A stretch of 64,000 nt of DNA from Rhyacophila brunnea (GCA_022495005.1 JAGYXB010000061.1:372001-436000), one strand, 5' to 3'; counted from the first letter of the stretch, positions 45,987-60,564 are shown. A program made the numbers and translations. Notes: a model not told the origin generated them from the sequence alone.

Positions 45987-46148
45987 AATTAGATATAACG
46001 CAGATAGCACAATTGGTAAAGCATATTGGTATTACACAATGGATGCGGGTTCAAGTTCTGCTGGGCATCGTATTTTTTTCAAAATATTTTTTCTGGTAGG
46101 TATTTCGACAAAATAATGTTACATTCTCAAATCTTGTAAATTATTCGA
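45987..46148 (+). mobile_element. SINE family 3 copy (tRNA-like head)
   Basis: AATTAGATATAACGCAGATA, CAATTGGTAAAGCATATTGG and GCGGGTTCAAGTTCTGC match the inverse of 61989-62070. The T-stem pairs with two wobbles. A downstream word (46111-46148, TGTTACATTCTCAAATCTTG) is shared with 62132-62168. Confidence 0.6.
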
Positions 46149-46228
46149 TAATTTTTTTTTTATGTATTTCTCATAAATCAACTAATAGAATAAGATGGAA
46201 AATAACAGCATAATATTGTATTCCATAG

Positions 46229-46256
46229 GGTGACACTTTGTCTAGGGACGTCACTG
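46229..46256. mobile_element. Right end of the CAGTGACGTCCC hAT family
   Basis: TTTGTCTAGGGACGTCACTG is identical to the right end of 42013-43416. No other part of that element is next to it. Confidence 0.6.
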
Positions 46257-48460
46257 ATAGTCGTCCCTCGGGGCGCGTTAAAATATTATTATTGGTCCTA
46301 AATCTGACATAGACAATGACACAATACGTGCACATAACATTGTATTTTGTCATAATGTCAGTGCAAGTATTATGTGTGGATCATTTGACAAGTCACAAAA
46401 CCGCAGAACGTCAAAACATTCATAGCATTTCAAAAGATGAAGTCACTTCAGTAATCCAATACAAAACACATCTCGCAGAACGATGTAACTTTTCCCTGTG
46501 TCACGAATGACGATTGTTAAGTCACGGATTATTTATTTTATGAGACATTAGTTAGAACTCTAAACAGATGTTCAAGTAGAGATAGATAGATGTTCATCAA
46601 AAACTTCTCGGAAACATTGCTATTCTCGATTACCGGAAAAGTATTACAGGAAGAATGTTAAGTTTGATATAGTTTGTATTAGAGATGGGAAAACTAGGTA
46701 TACTTACTACCAGTATAAAAAAAAATACTTACTTTAGAAACTTGTTCCAAAATACTTACTAGTATTTAGAGCATTTGGCGTGCGTATGCGACAAAAGTTT
46801 CATACTCAACTGAAACTAAAACCAACTCCTTATTAGTATTTGAAATACGTATCAGCACAGGGAACTCAGACTGTGTATCGGCTTCAATAGAATCGCTAAA
46901 AATACGCTGAGCTCCGCTTGTCGAAAAGTCCCATTTATTATAAAATTTGAAACACATTTTAAATTTATGAGTTGTCTTTCTTGTTAACAAAAATGAATAA
47001 CAGTATTTTTTTTTTAAATGTTAAACATGTTTTGAGCGGTCATATAACAAGCCTAAGCATGTGCGTCATCTCACCACTGTGCTGCGATACAAAATTTATG
47101 ACCTATTATTCATACATTCGAACGCAATAGACTAATAAATTAAAATATACCTATATTCAAGTGCTATCTCGTTCGCGCGCATTTAATGTCAATAGTGTTG
47201 AGAAGTCTACCAACTGGCGAGTGCACAGAACAGCGACTCGCGATGATATCATTACAAGTTTTTTGGAATAAGTTTATTGGGCGACACATACTGAGTATGG
47301 GTAGTTTCATCCGAAACTTGAGTACATAAACTGGTGGCAGTATTTCCAACTCACCTCTAGTAGGAACCAAGGCCTGAATAAAAATTAACCATAAGTGCGA
47401 ATGAGGAAACATTTGGCACGTGTATTATATCCATTAGAGTAAGATAGAAGACATAAATAATCGACTTATTGAAGTTACTAGTGAAGCCGGTAAATGTTGG
47501 TTTGACTTATGTGCTATGGGCAAAATTCGGAGTAGGTACGTGTTTCTACAACATAGCGTTGTTATGCGAAATATAGAGTTACATAATATTATATAGGTAA
47601 TAGGTATAATTTGGTAGCCGTAAAAGAAGCAAGATGATAATATGTAAGTTAATAATAAAATAAAGGTTCTGCTGTGCATTATACGCAAAGAAAAAAACTT
47701 GGTATAACCGGACAATACCCTCTCTGTTTAGTATTATTGATCTAAGGTTGTAACTGTTTAGAACTTGGTGTAATTACAAATAATTTCATATATTATCGAT
47801 TTTTTTAGATAAAGTTAATACAGACCAATACCTGCGTATTGTTATGTTACACAAGGGTAAAAAAATTCCATCGATTTCATTTAAAATATTAAAAATGTCG
47901 ACGGTTTGCCGTCCTTCACAGAGATATCCGCCTAGCAGGGTTATAGATATCTCCCAGGTTATTCGAGATTAAATTGTACTTAATACCTAGGTACATACAT
48001 GTACATTTCCATTCTCGTGATTACAAATCTTTCTGTTGTCTTCTGTATGCGAAAAAAACGTTTTACTTCTTTCGATAGCGAATCACGAATGCCTGACGTC
48101 GATTAAAGATCCAGTTTAAATATTTAAGTGCATCTGCATCCGCTGCAGTTCAAGGAATGCACTTCTGAATGCATTTGTTCCTATCAATCGCATTCAAAGA
48201 CGGATTGACTGGCGCCATGTATTTACCAGAATGGGCGTATATTTATATTGTCTTTATTTCTGATTAAGTATTATTTAGAGTACAACACATGATTAATCAT
48301 TTTTTTTCGGGCTGAAAACCATGACAAGATTTTCATACTACGTCTAGTTAGAACTTACTGACTGATTTTGTCAATGATGTAGTAGGTACTAGGTAATGTT
48401 TCTAGCAAAAACTGCAATTTCATTCACCTTACCGATAACTTTCATTTCAAATAATCTATA
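46257..48460. other. Unannotated stretch with a possible hAT end
   Basis: TAGAGATGGGAAAACTAGG near 46680, followed by three ATACTTAC words within about 80 bases, resembles a hAT terminus with subterminal repeats. No partner was found. The short frames have no family. Confidence 0.35.
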
Positions 48461-48467
48461 CGCATCT

Positions 48468-48545
48468 TCTTCTTCGGCCATGTCTGCCCCATTAGCTGGA
48501 GCATATGGACACCACACGGCGCCTCCAGAAATATCTGTCTCTTCA
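48468..48545 (-). mobile_element. LINE 3' end, same family as 1370-1790
   Basis: TTCGGCCATGTCTGCCCC, TTAGCTGGAGCATATGGACA and CGGCGCCTCCA match 1360-1415. The minus-strand end is GGCCGAAGAAGAAG, the natural 3' microsatellite. Confidence 0.7.
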
Positions 48546-48682
48546 AATCAACAAACATAATAAATACGTCATGTTAATATTTCACAACATATTGTCGAAG
48601 ACAAGATCCATAGATAGATGTCATATATTTAAATAAGTCTACTGCTATGTAGGTACATACTGCTTTCATTTGTTTGATGATA

Positions 48683-48755
48683 TTGACGCGCGTCTTTGAA
48701 CATGTACCGTTTAAAAAAAAATTAGGTTAGGTACATGTTCAAACACGCGCGTTAA
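48683..48755. repeat. Short foldback hairpin
   Basis: TTGACGCGCGTCTTTGAACA then TGTACC (48683-48708) has a nearly perfect inverse at 48730-48755, separated by about 20 AT-rich bases. Possibly a very small MITE. Confidence 0.65.
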
Positions 48756-49479
48756 CATAATTTTACTCCTTACTTTAATTATAGTTTGTTAATTTATGGC
48801 TACGGCCGTATGTTGTAGCTTAACCACTGGGGAATGACAAAAGAAATGGCGTATTTCAAAAAAACACTACCTCATTCTTAGGTCAATAATTATTATAAAG
48901 CAATCATTATTCATAAGATGTTTATCACACTTGAATGGTCAAAGACATAGCTTATAATAAGTATCTTTAGAATCATCTTCAAATGTGTTAATCTTGCCGA
49001 TTTTTTGAATAATAAAATGCCTAATTCTTGTCAAATTTGGGATCACAGAGATTATCAATATAATTTTTTATCGTGAATATTTTACAAAAATTATCTCGTA
49101 ATAAATTATACTAATGGTTTTATAAATGCGTTTAAAAATTAATAAATGTAAAAAATCTTAACACCACTGCACAGTTATGTACCGAAATATGACTATATTC
49201 TAAAACATTAGAGCGAGAGGTTTAAAAGAATACTATTTTATGTAATAAAAATACTTTATGCAGTCATCAAATGTTTAAAATATCTATAAAGGATAATAAG
49301 GCTTCAAAATTATATAAATAGATTATCTACAACGTTTAAGGAGTGTCCAGGATCATGGTTTGAAAATACAATAAAAACTCAATTTCGACCTACGACGAGC
49401 ACTTGGGCCGTTAATAATTCCTGTTCTAAGTTCAAAAATACTTAGCTCACTATTAGAATAATATGTCAATCATAAAATC

Positions 49480-49605
49480 CACTATGTCGACAAGCCCACA
49501 AGTCCGGTGGATGTACGTGGTAACAAATTACTATAGACAAAGAAGAGTGGAAGGAGCTAGAGGTGGCTTTCATCCAGTAGTGGATGGACCCTAGCTAGTG
49601 ATGAC
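49480..49605 (+). mobile_element. RTE-type LINE 3' end, third copy
   Basis: The plus strand encodes DKEEWKELEVAFIQ, a stop, WMDPS and a stop, matching DRESWKKLGEAFIQQWIDPG of 26554-27225, followed by a decayed GATGA tail. Confidence 0.65.
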
Positions 49606-52600
49606 GAAGCTAAGTTTTATTTTGTATTCAATGTAAATACTTACTCGCACGTGTACTTTGTTAAATATGGATTCAAAGCTTCACGTTACCACATCCTAAC
49701 AGATGAAGCCAGCCCAGCATTGATGTTTAATTTCCTTGCACACGAAGTTCCTTCTCCATATTATATTCTACCTTCATCAACCAAGAACACTCCGAGAAGA
49801 TCATGATAATGTGTAGACGAAACCGGAACCTAATTAATATTAAATTATGTCGTATAAATTTTGTGTTTTATTTTAATCAATTTCAAGAAAAAGTCTCAGA
49901 ACCAGTCAATTCAAAATTGTTAAATTAAGTTAGATAATATTATCTCTGTTGAAATGACTTAGTAGTTTATAACGGTAAAAAAATATTCAAAATAAATACA
50001 CAAAGCAATAGGTACCATTTAGATTTAGAACTAGATTTTTGACATTATTATGACAGTCAATTATCAACTACAGATTGATATATAGGTTAATATATATTTT
50101 GCAATATCACGTTAATCTATTTATTTGATAACGTTGACTTAATATTTCTTGATTTATTAATTTCGTTGATATGTATCTTGTATTGGTCCCTGCATAGCTT
50201 GACAGTTAAAAAATATTTGACAACTGGTACTGGCAAACTAAGTATATACATAAACCACAAAGCGAATAAAACAAAATATACATACATAGCAACATATTAT
50301 TATTATTATTATATAATAATAATATATAAGTCTATATTAATTTATTATGTTATGTTATGGTAAATGTAGATAACAAAAAATGAAATAAACAAATCAATAA
50401 AATAATATCGCGTCGTTAGAATGTATTTTTAATAAACCTAAGTAGTTGTTTTAATTGGATAATTTTAATGAACGTGCATAAGCATTAAACTACTTCTAGT
50501 CATAAAATTGGCATTTTTTTAAATACCGGAATGATTAAATATTTATACTCTTTTACGTCGAGTTGTGAACATACTTAGGCCGCTCGCACACGGCAATCGC
50601 TTGTAGATGCGACAGATTGGAACGATTTGAAGTTATACATGCCATCATTAGTTTTAGACAGTTTTACTGTGTCTGGGCATGTTTAGTGGGAGTGGAAAAA
50701 GCGGAAAAACGAAATGAGATTAAGCGACGGGCGAGGAGGAAATCGATAGATACACGAGTCACCCCGGAACTTGTTGAAAAGAAAAATGTTACAACCAATG
50801 ACATTAATATGGACGAAGCATCTAGAAAATAAAATGACACTCACTTTGTGTCGGGTCTGCCGGATGGCGAAATTCATATTTTAATATCGGTATCCTACGC
50901 TCAAATGAACAGTCTGCTTGCAAGCGGTCTGGCGACACCGCTGGGTCTGCCCATACAAAATTTATGACTGTCAGGTTTCGACTCCACCGTTATTATTGTG
51001 TTACAAAATGCCAATGTGCCTAGGTAAAAATTGTAAAAAAATCTACTAAACACTCCAAGAAAGATGGGATATCACTTTGCATGTGTTAGTATTATTTATT
51101 ATTTATAAAATGCCATTTTAAGATATTGATTAATGTTTATTCAATGCAATTGAATGACAGGAACCATTAGACAGTCAGTCGCCTGTGATTCGCTGGGCTC
51201 ACTTGCGTCTAATCTCCGAGAAGTCGTAAGTAACCGAGAATCTGTTTCTAACGCAATGAGTCATGAGTCATGACACTAATACGCCATTACAATAAAGGTT
51301 ATATTACTATAAATTCTCGAAGCTTGTATCGCATAATGGAAACGGATACGTCAATGGTCACGTGACATCTACCTATACATCTGTGAATGACTTTCATGCA
51401 CAATTTCTCGTGCGCGCCGGGTATGAAGTGAGTCGTCCATTTAATATGTCATTGGTTACAACACATCGATAAACAGATATCTGTGTGCGATGTGAAGCCT
51501 GCAGTGTGTGATTACCAATACCGTGATAACCCCTCATTCCTAATTAGTCTCACGTCTACCGCTTGTTTCGGTGCTGATTAACTTACAGTACCTTGTTGCT
51601 TCACCTACTCATTCCCAGACAGTTCACGCATTGCGATTTAAACTGCTCTCAACTTCAAGACGTTGCGACAAGATGTACGCTAGGTATTCATTACAGAGAC
51701 GGCTTGGACATGGGGATTTTATGTGTGGACATGCCTGAAGGCCCGAACGCAGATAAGCTTATATACGGGGAATGAGCGGTAAAACTGCATGGAATATGAA
51801 GTACCCGGTCAGTGATCCGAGTGATACGAGAGTCTGATGCTCAGACCACGAAACTATACATATACAAAATGCTGATTTCGATTTTTTTTGCGTGCTGAAA
51901 TGAATCTATACATATACAAAACTAAGGACCTGTGAGGCTTTATTGTATACAAAAAGCCTCAAGTCACGTGACAGTACGACACTGGATTTGACATTGTGTG
52001 TATGTGTCTAATTGTTTGTATGTGTTGTGTGCCAAATTACTTGAAACCTTTGTATGATTGTGTTGGTTTCTGCTACCTACTGTGACACCCCCGTATGGCC
52101 CCCATTTGGGGATGTCTTTGTGTATCTGGAGACGCCCGAATCGGTATCAAAGCCAACAAATAATAAAGCGCTGATTACGAAAATAAATAATGTTAAAAGT
52201 CGGCCGGCAACATTGTCTTTGACCGTTGGAGATATGCAACGTCGCCCAAGAAAAAAAACCGTTGGGAATGATTTTTGAAGATGGCGTGCAGATCGCGACA
52301 AGCAGCAAAATCGGGAACGCGTACATTTCGCCCTCCGTAGAATAAAATTATAAAAAATGTAACCATATAGTATAATAAACGTCGCCGCTTCCATCACAAT
52401 TCCGGTGTGTCAATTATCCACCTTCCATCCCGAATCCAGACGAAAAAAAAAACACAAAGTGACAGTTGAGAAATTCTCTTACCAAAATGGAGGGAAGTGA
52501 TACTACGTATTATTATTGGACCTGTGGGTAATTTAATTCAAATTCAAATTTATTTATTTTACATATATGAACATAACAAATTAAGTATAAATTTAAATCG

Positions 52601-52990
52601 TTCACGACATGACATAAAATAAGTTTTAACAATTTTTGAAATGTAAATAGAGAGCAATGTGAGTTCATAATACAATAATTAATAAAATAAGAAAGAAAAT
52701 GAAAAAAAAAAAAAATAACATAAATAAAAGTAGATGGAATCACACAGAATGAACTCTATTGATAGACCCTATCTTAAAAACTACGTCCACCTAAATTCAC
52801 CCTCACGTGAGTGGAATAAATCAATCTCCGAAGCAATTTAGCCGTCTAGCCGGCAGTCAATTTATAATACATTCTTACATAATATACGACAAATTTCATT
52901 AAAAAAATATATTATTTTTGTAGAATATAAAATAATCAAGTTAATATTTAAATACGTTAATAGGCAATAGAAAAATATTTTTGTTAAAAA
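49606..52990. other. Unannotated stretch, possible Harbinger end
   Basis: TTAGGCCGCTCGCACACGGC at 50576-50595 looks like a PIF/Harbinger end with its TTA, but no partner was found. The 71-codon frame at 50617-50832 next to it ends in a basic EIKRRARRKSID stretch of unknown family. Two TTATTA-type microsatellites and a direct repeat CTATACATATACAAAA (about 51853 and 51907) are the only other structures. Confidence 0.35.
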
Positions 52991-53032
52991 GGTAGGCTTT
53001 AAATAATCGGTTAGTATGGAGTCTTCGCCACT
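52991..53032. mobile_element. Right end of the CAGTGGCGAAG hAT family
   Basis: GGTAGGCTTTAAATAATCGG and AGTATGGAGTCTTCGCCACT match the terminal region of 20157-20975 and 42327-43111. About 50 bases on, GTGTGGAGACGGCCTTA (53078-53094) resembles a right PIF/Harbinger end. Confidence 0.6.
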
Positions 53033-53934
53033 ACCAAACCGTATCTGCTGACGTACAACTTATCTATTTGTCGCTGTGTGGAGACGGCCTTAATAAAGTA
53101 TGTATGCACATTATATGCCCATGTTATATTTTATGGCAAGCAAAAAGTAATGCAGTCGTTTTTTATCAATTAAATTTATTCATGGAAATAAACATATGGT
53201 TTTTTGATTATACATAATATATTGTGGACTGGACTCACGACTAAACAATTACACGTATTATATTGTAGAAAGTAATAAATAAAATAATCACATAGCTACA
53301 TATTATTGACGCTAGTAATTTCACATTTGGTGGAATGTGTGCCCCATTCCCACAACCAAGGAAGCAATTTTCTAGTACATCTCATACTAAGTATTACACA
53401 ATTTATGAATGCGATATTTTGGTAATCGAGCCTTCGTAATAATAACGGTTATTATTTTAAAAATAAGGTAATACTTGTATCGTCCAATGTTAATATAGAT
53501 ATACGCAATAATTATTTTTCGTATATTTTAATTATAAAAATATTTTTTCAGATTGATTGATAATAGGTACCTACAGTTTTCAACACTTCAACGGAACCTT
53601 GAGCTGTAAATATGTCATAATAGACTAGTATAACTTTACTTAATTATAAGTTAAATTCATAATAATTATTCCAGATTATTTCATAAATTTGAGTCAAGTA
53701 TAAGGAAATGCTTAGAATACCGATATCTACCAGTTCTAAAACGTAACAAGTGATAATCTGTGATTATTTTAAAATGTCACTCAAGTGGTTATTGTTCTTT
53801 AGAATTATAGTTTAATTTTGTGGAAACTTCTGAAAACTCATTATTAATATTAGAAAAAACATAATATTATGTTTATAATAATATTATAAATATAAATATA
53901 TTTTTTTAGATAATCCTAGAATTTTATTAAAATC
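53033..53934. other. Unannotated stretch
   Basis: Apart from the possible Harbinger end at 53078-53094, nothing is recognised. Confidence 0.35.
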
Positions 53935-54418
53935 TAATAATTACAAGATAAAAAGAACTTTTTATATACAAAGTTTTTAAATTTTCCGTTGAATTATTAT
54001 ACTCAATATGCTCAAACATGTACTTGATATGAAGTAAATAAAAAAACAAACAAACAAACAAATATAGAATACTGAAATGTCATTGTCCTTTCCATAGTAA
54101 CGCACGTATATATTAATAATTTAGTTGCTAGGACCACGCAAGCACGACTTAGCAATCAATAAAAGTCTTTTACTTTTTACGGATTTTTCTGAAATAACTT
54201 TCCATACAAAACAGAATTAACTGAAAATGAATTCAATTGTGCCTTAAGATGACTAAAACTCTAAAAGTATTAAAAGAATGCATTGGCATCGTGTTCTGAT
54301 ATATTCTAAAAGTTTCAAATGTCTAGCTAGTCGGGAAGTTAGTTAAAAATCGATTGCAAGATTTGTACTGGACAAACAACCACCGGACAAACAATAATAC
54401 GAGCTAATAAAAACGTTG
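53935..54418 (-). repeat. 500-base repeat, inverted partner of 44336-44845
   Basis: See the plus copy for shared blocks. This copy carries (ACAA)n at 54045-54062 and a diverged block near 54140-54180. The pair lies about 9.1 kb apart in opposite orientation. Confidence 0.8.
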
Positions 54419-57400
54419 CAAAAATAGACATACAGTAGAAGAATAAACTTGCCCAAAATTTTATTCGCTAATTATCTCAGAACTATGCTTTTTGAGTTCT
54501 TACACTTTGGAACTGAGGTATCGATTCGATACCTTATATTTTAATTAATAATCATAATATCGTGATAGAGCCAAAATAAAAATACCACAATTTAAATAAA
54601 GAAAATATCTTTAATCTTTTTTACATACATCCTTTTTGGTAATACTTAGGTAGGTACTACATTGTGTTATGTCTTTTTCAAGTTTTCATGTTGCACTCAG
54701 AAGGTTCCCAATTTTCCTGGAAATACTCAATTAATGACGTCATGGGATTAAAATATTACATTTGATGTAAGTGAAGGTCATGGCCCTCATCAATGTGGAA
54801 AAGTGACCGACAATAACACAGTTATATTTCTCAAGGACTTAATTTAAGTTTAGTAAACTGTGAATGCACAGCTGTTTTAATACGGATAATAAATAATTAA
54901 TAGAGTGGATATTTTTTTGTCGGTAACTGTAATTCTCAGTAATTCCTCGCTCTACTTTTTTGTGAGAACATAGTTGTATGCAATCAATCACAAGAATACA
55001 TCAACCGTTTTACTAATTATGCAATGCCACAGATAGTTTCCAGTTGCCATGTATTACGCGTTGATTAAAAATCTCAATCTAATATGTGTGTAGTTATTAG
55101 GAAATACACCTTATCCATTCCCACGATATTTGGGCACCAAGAAATAATGAAACCGGACAATCGTGAAGTTTGTATTGAGATTAATACATCAGGTCTAGAC
55201 GCAATACTCCTTCACTTTCGATCTTAAGATAATGGACAAGCCTAGAACAGTAGAACCGCAAGTCGCGATAAATAAAAACAATCCATGATCTTATAATATT
55301 AGATTTTGTCTTCTTAATACGATTCTTTATTTCTGATAGAACTCTACATAAAAAATATTGTTTGCAGAATTGAATTTTAATCGATGTTATAAAATACGTA
55401 TTATTTAGTTACAGTGAAGTACGCAGATGAAAAAAGGAGAAAAAAATATTTTAATATATCGTCATCTCAATACTACAACTAGATAACAGTCATGATTTTC
55501 ACTGTTTTTGAGATAGCTATTAAATATGATTCTACATTGCCTTCTCTACAGAATGATAAAACTAGGTTAGTCAGAAGTTAATGGGAACTGTATTAATTTT
55601 GTGTTTGAAAATATTATTAATATATATATAATATATAAGCACAATTTTCCATTTATATTTAAAATAATAATTATAGCCTAGCTTTATGTTATTCAAGTAA
55701 AGTTTAAATTTCATTTTCCCAACGATGACCAAATCAGAGTTATCTAATTGTAGTATTGAGGTGACGATATGATTCAAAATAAGAAACTTCATAATAATTA
55801 ATACTTGAATTATATACAGAAGAGGAAATATTCTAAAATAATAATTATTTAAAAAAGAAAACAATTGTATTGTATAGCTACAGTAAAAAGACTACGTTGA
55901 ATCTTATGAATAGATCAAATTAATGAAATTACCATATTTTTCGCTTCGAGGCTTTCTTTTCGTTTACGCTTTCTTGATCCCGATAGTTTGCAAATATATA
56001 GGTAATATAACGTTTTGCTAATGACTAATCGTATATGTGGAATTGCTGGATTTTTGTGATATTGATTTTATCCAGCCAACAGAATCCAAACCACTAACCC
56101 AATAATCATAAACAACACAAACGTAGCCCCCTCCAAACCAACCTGCCCCACACCACACTCGGTCTTAATCGAGCATATCACGTAGCCCAACTTTTGTAAT
56201 ATGAAGCATCAGCAGTTTTTTTACCACTGAGAATCTCTCAGGAGTAGATACCCAAAACTGAGGTCACCACGCTCTCGAGTGTGCTTTTAATGGGTTTACA
56301 GACTTCCTAATGAAAAAACACCTATGGGAGAGAGGAGCTAAAACATTACGGTCATACAAAACTATGTGAAGAGATCATCACGTCCGCAATAAGACGCTGC
56401 ATTTTTTTAAACCCTTTGTTGTTGCCGGATGGGGCCAACAGCTCTGCTGGTTGGACCGACTTGAGAATCTCTTCTTCTGATGATAAACACAACGCACTAA
56501 GCTCTGGTCTACAGTGAGTTTTGGGTTGAATATTAATGCATAGATCGAAAGTATTATACGATTATCCGCTAACGGCTGAACAAACTTCCTCAATAAATTA
56601 TAATAAGAAATGAAAAACTATTCGTTTAATTTGAAAAGTGAATAAAACCTACGTAGGTACGTTATTGTGTACGTTTATGCCAGTCCACAATTCAGCAAAG
56701 CGTTGCATAAATCATAGAAACTTTAAACACTTCACAAATGGCCAATTATAATTATTACTTCTACCTTCAACTACGCCGCTGGTTCACATATGAAAATTGT
56801 ATTGCTATCGCATATTTTCAGACGTTTTTCTAAGTATTATTCAATGCGTGTAACAAGGATAGACTGCTATCACACCTGTTGAAGGACAAAAATAAGTAAA
56901 AACAGCTTTAAATAGTAGCTCCATATTATTATAAGTACATATTCCGATAATGATTAACATTCCTATGAAATAATGAGCTGCAGATAACGAAATTAAAAAC
57001 TAGCATAAGCTACTCGTAGCAGTAGTATCAGTTATGTGCATGGGGTGAATAATACTATTCTAACTGCCCAGAACAACTCCCTGTGGGAGCAAATGTGGTG
57101 TAGTATAAGATTTTCTATTTGCTAATAAAAAATATATTTGGGTAGGTATAGGTACTGAAAATTTTAAGTTTGGTTTCCATATTACATAAAAGTTAAATGA
57201 TATACTTGTAGGTATCTGTTGAAAAATATTTTGTAAGTAAGTTAATAGCGTTTAGCTTGCCCACTTCAGACCCACTTTGTTAGATGGCAATTCTTGGATC
57301 TATACTGGCCAAAAAACAGACCATAGGTAAATGTATCGCTGCCTCAGTATAAGCGTGCACTATTATTGACAAAAACATGTTGGGAGAAAATGGCTGTCAA

Positions 57401-60400
57401 AGTTTTTGAATACTAATAAGGGAGTAATTAGATATTTTTTATAAAGTATTTAAGTATATAAGTACTATTATTATGTAAATATCATTAACATTTTATCTAA
57501 AATTATAAAGAACCACCTTAAATTCCCTCCCATATTTAAATTAAATTAATTTATGTAATAAAGTGTAGTATTGCACTAAAAGAATTATACTCCTTTGATA
57601 TTCATGTTGATATCATTCAAACATATCTGAAATATTATGGTAAAATAAATTTCCACAAAAATACTGCTGCCTTGCCCAGAAACTTCAACTAATTCTCCAT
57701 ATTTTGTAATTCATTAGTCAAAACTGACATTTTGTCAAATATTGTACCCTTGTACTGACAGAGCGGTATCACAAGTCAATGAAGAAAATACATTTAAATT
57801 TTTCTAAAGGTACTTCTGTAGAATCAATAATACAATCATATGCCTGCAAGTAGCTCCCAATCACTTCGATATGATTGCATATTTTACTTTTATTTGTTTT
57901 TTTTTGAAGCAGCTCGTTTACCTTATCCACTCCACATGCAATTTTGTTGACAAGCAATAATTGTTAGATGCTATCTAAGCTCGAAAAAAACATGAATAAA
58001 ATTTTATTATAAATAAACAAAGAAAATACATTTTAAAAATTCTCAAGGCAACCAAATTGTTCAGATAGGTTTTTTCGTAGCAATCAATAAACAAAAATAG
58101 GTACGGGAGATCGTAATTTGATCACACTGACAAGCTGTGTGCTCAACGAAAGCAGCAAGTTGCAGACGCTCAACGCATCAAAATTAATGCTGACTGTGCG
58201 AACATCGAATACAAAAAGTGTATTAACGAATGCAGGCTGCATAATGGCTGCCACAAATGGTTACGTCTGCGATGGCTCTTATTATTTAATACTATTTAAA
58301 TTCAATATTTTAATGAATGTGACGAATCAGGTCACAGAGTTCTTTAAAATAACAACTTTGTAATTTTGTACTTCGAAATAGAATTGCATAACTACGCAAG
58401 GGACTGTGCTTTTTAAAACTAGTAATACCGGTAAGCTTTCGTAGACAACTTTAAAAGCTCTATGAATCGCAAGGCCGGTAAGTAGCGAAGATGACAAGCT
58501 TGTGACACGGAGCGTAACTGATGCGGCGCTACCAATAAATCTGGAACCGCATTCCGTCTTTCAAGTCTTGGGCTTCAAGTTTAATGCATACCAGAAATGA
58601 GGTAACTTTTATAAAATAAATTATATTTGCGTGTCCGAAGACTAGTTCTCTATAATCTTCACAGATTTTAACGTGGTCTTTAATCGTAATGACAAATATT
58701 ACATGTGCTCACTATGTGTGAACAAAATTTTAGGTACACTTTATTTCTGAAAGTTTGGTATGTAATATTTTTAAATACGTCAACCAATAATTGTTTTAAG
58801 AAGATTTTTTTGTTAATCAATAGAAGGATTTTAAACTTAGAATTGCAAAAATATAAATAAAAACAAATGCTAGAGGAAAAATTAGTTTTTTTTAATGTAT
58901 TGTTTTCTTTTTGTTTTAACTCTACAACGAGGCTTAATTAAAGTAGTGCATTGATAGTGAAACAGTAGTGTAGTAGTCGCAGTAAGATAATCACAGATTC
59001 ATGAAAGTTTTAGAAAATCACATAGATAAATGTATAGTGACCTCACCGGAAATCTAGTCAGCAGCAACCGGATCGGTCGCCGTATATTGTCATGATTGAG
59101 CAGGCCGCTTTGTTTTAATGATCTTACGGTAATGTGATGGCAGACGGTTATAACTACAATTTTTTTCATTTTCTTCCTTAATATTATGTTCCAAATTGTA
59201 TGTTCTTTGATGTGGCAAAATATTAGAGCTTCAACTTTATTGGTGACAAAGTAACGTTAAAAGATATCTGCATCTGACCAAATGTTAAAAAAGTTGATAT
59301 TGCAAAAAGATATATATACCTACTTAAAATGCAAGATATTTTTTTAATGAATGATTTGAGGTCTGTGTTGGGATGCTAATTCCGCTTATTTTGATATAAA
59401 ATACTTCAAAATATCTTATAAACCAAGTCTCGTCAGACTGATTTCAATGCTTTGTTTTTGCTCTCCTGTAAAATTGTGTAAACAGCAGTTATAGCCATTT
59501 GCCATCACAGTACCTAGTGTAAAAAAAATTAAATCCTCGGCCAAAGCAACTGGTGAATATTGGTACTGGATCGTCCAAGATGGAAGACGTTTTTAAAGGA
59601 GGCCAAGACTCGGCAAGGGTTGTACTGTTATAAATGATATTTATTTTAAACTGTATGCAATCTGTCTTGACTCTTGAGCTTTAAATAAATACCTCTCAAT
59701 CAAAGTTGTTGTTTATTGGACACCACACCCCAGCCCTAACAATAAGTAAGCCACGTTAAAAAATTAATTCATTAATAATTCCGAGTGATTGAAGATTTTA
59801 GAATGATAAGTAACTCATCAAAATATTAATAAAAGATTTTTTTAACGAAATGAAAGATTGATAACGAAAAATACTAAAGACCTATATAAACATAACTCCA
59901 GGAAGCAATTCATTACTCGTATACCCAAGTTTTTGCACTCCTGTCACGAGTGGGCGGTGAGTGCTCAATGTCCGCGAGCATTACCGCATACAGCCTACCT
60001 GGTGACATTTCCACCTTTACACTGTCATTAATAGATTTTACAGTTGTCATGACGACGTTCGCAAATGGCAACGAATTATTGTTATTGTCCATGACACTTG
60101 AAATCCGACGAAGAGACTCGTAATATCAAATCGTATACGTAATCCATAATATTAATTCAATGGCTTCTTATATTGTTAATTGTTTTATTCCATTTATATT
60201 TTGTACATTAGGGGTAGTATTATTATTGCCACTGCCAGCAAAGTTCTCCATCATCTCGTCTCGTTTGCCTTAGATCGCTAGTAAAAAAACGCCAAGAGTT
60301 TGGAGGTCCTTTCTTATTTTGTCCAGCTACTAGAACTCATGTCATGGAGTCATGGACCTCACACATTAAGCCTAGGGGAGGGAAGTAATAAAAATGAAGT

Positions 60401-60560
60401 TATTCTTAGCGCAACAACACATTAAAACTATTTATATTAAAATAAATTATGATAATTATTTACTCAACATTGCCATGTGTGTACAAGGATTAAACCATAA
60501 AATAATATTACACCAAAGTGATAGGTACATAGAATGGTCTGGGTGAGTAAAAGTTTTTTG
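54419..60560. other. Long AT-rich stretch with one inverted repeat
   Basis: The only structure I can support is a 28-base inverted pair at 55460-55487 and 55739-55766 (26 of 28 matching, CGTCATCTCAATACTACAAC and on). The frame at 57769-57957 (minus) contains YDCIIDSTEVPLEKF, which vaguely resembles the first catalytic Asp region of Harbinger-like (DDE_Tnp_4) transposases but is too short to claim. No host gene is recognisable in these 6 kb. Confidence 0.35.
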
Positions 60561-60564
60561 TAGA

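Noticed and set aside
50617..50832. 71-codon frame with a basic stretch, as a Harbinger-associated DNA-binding protein
   Set aside because: Only one possible Harbinger end is nearby and there is no Myb-like or transposase motif, so the assignment would be a guess.
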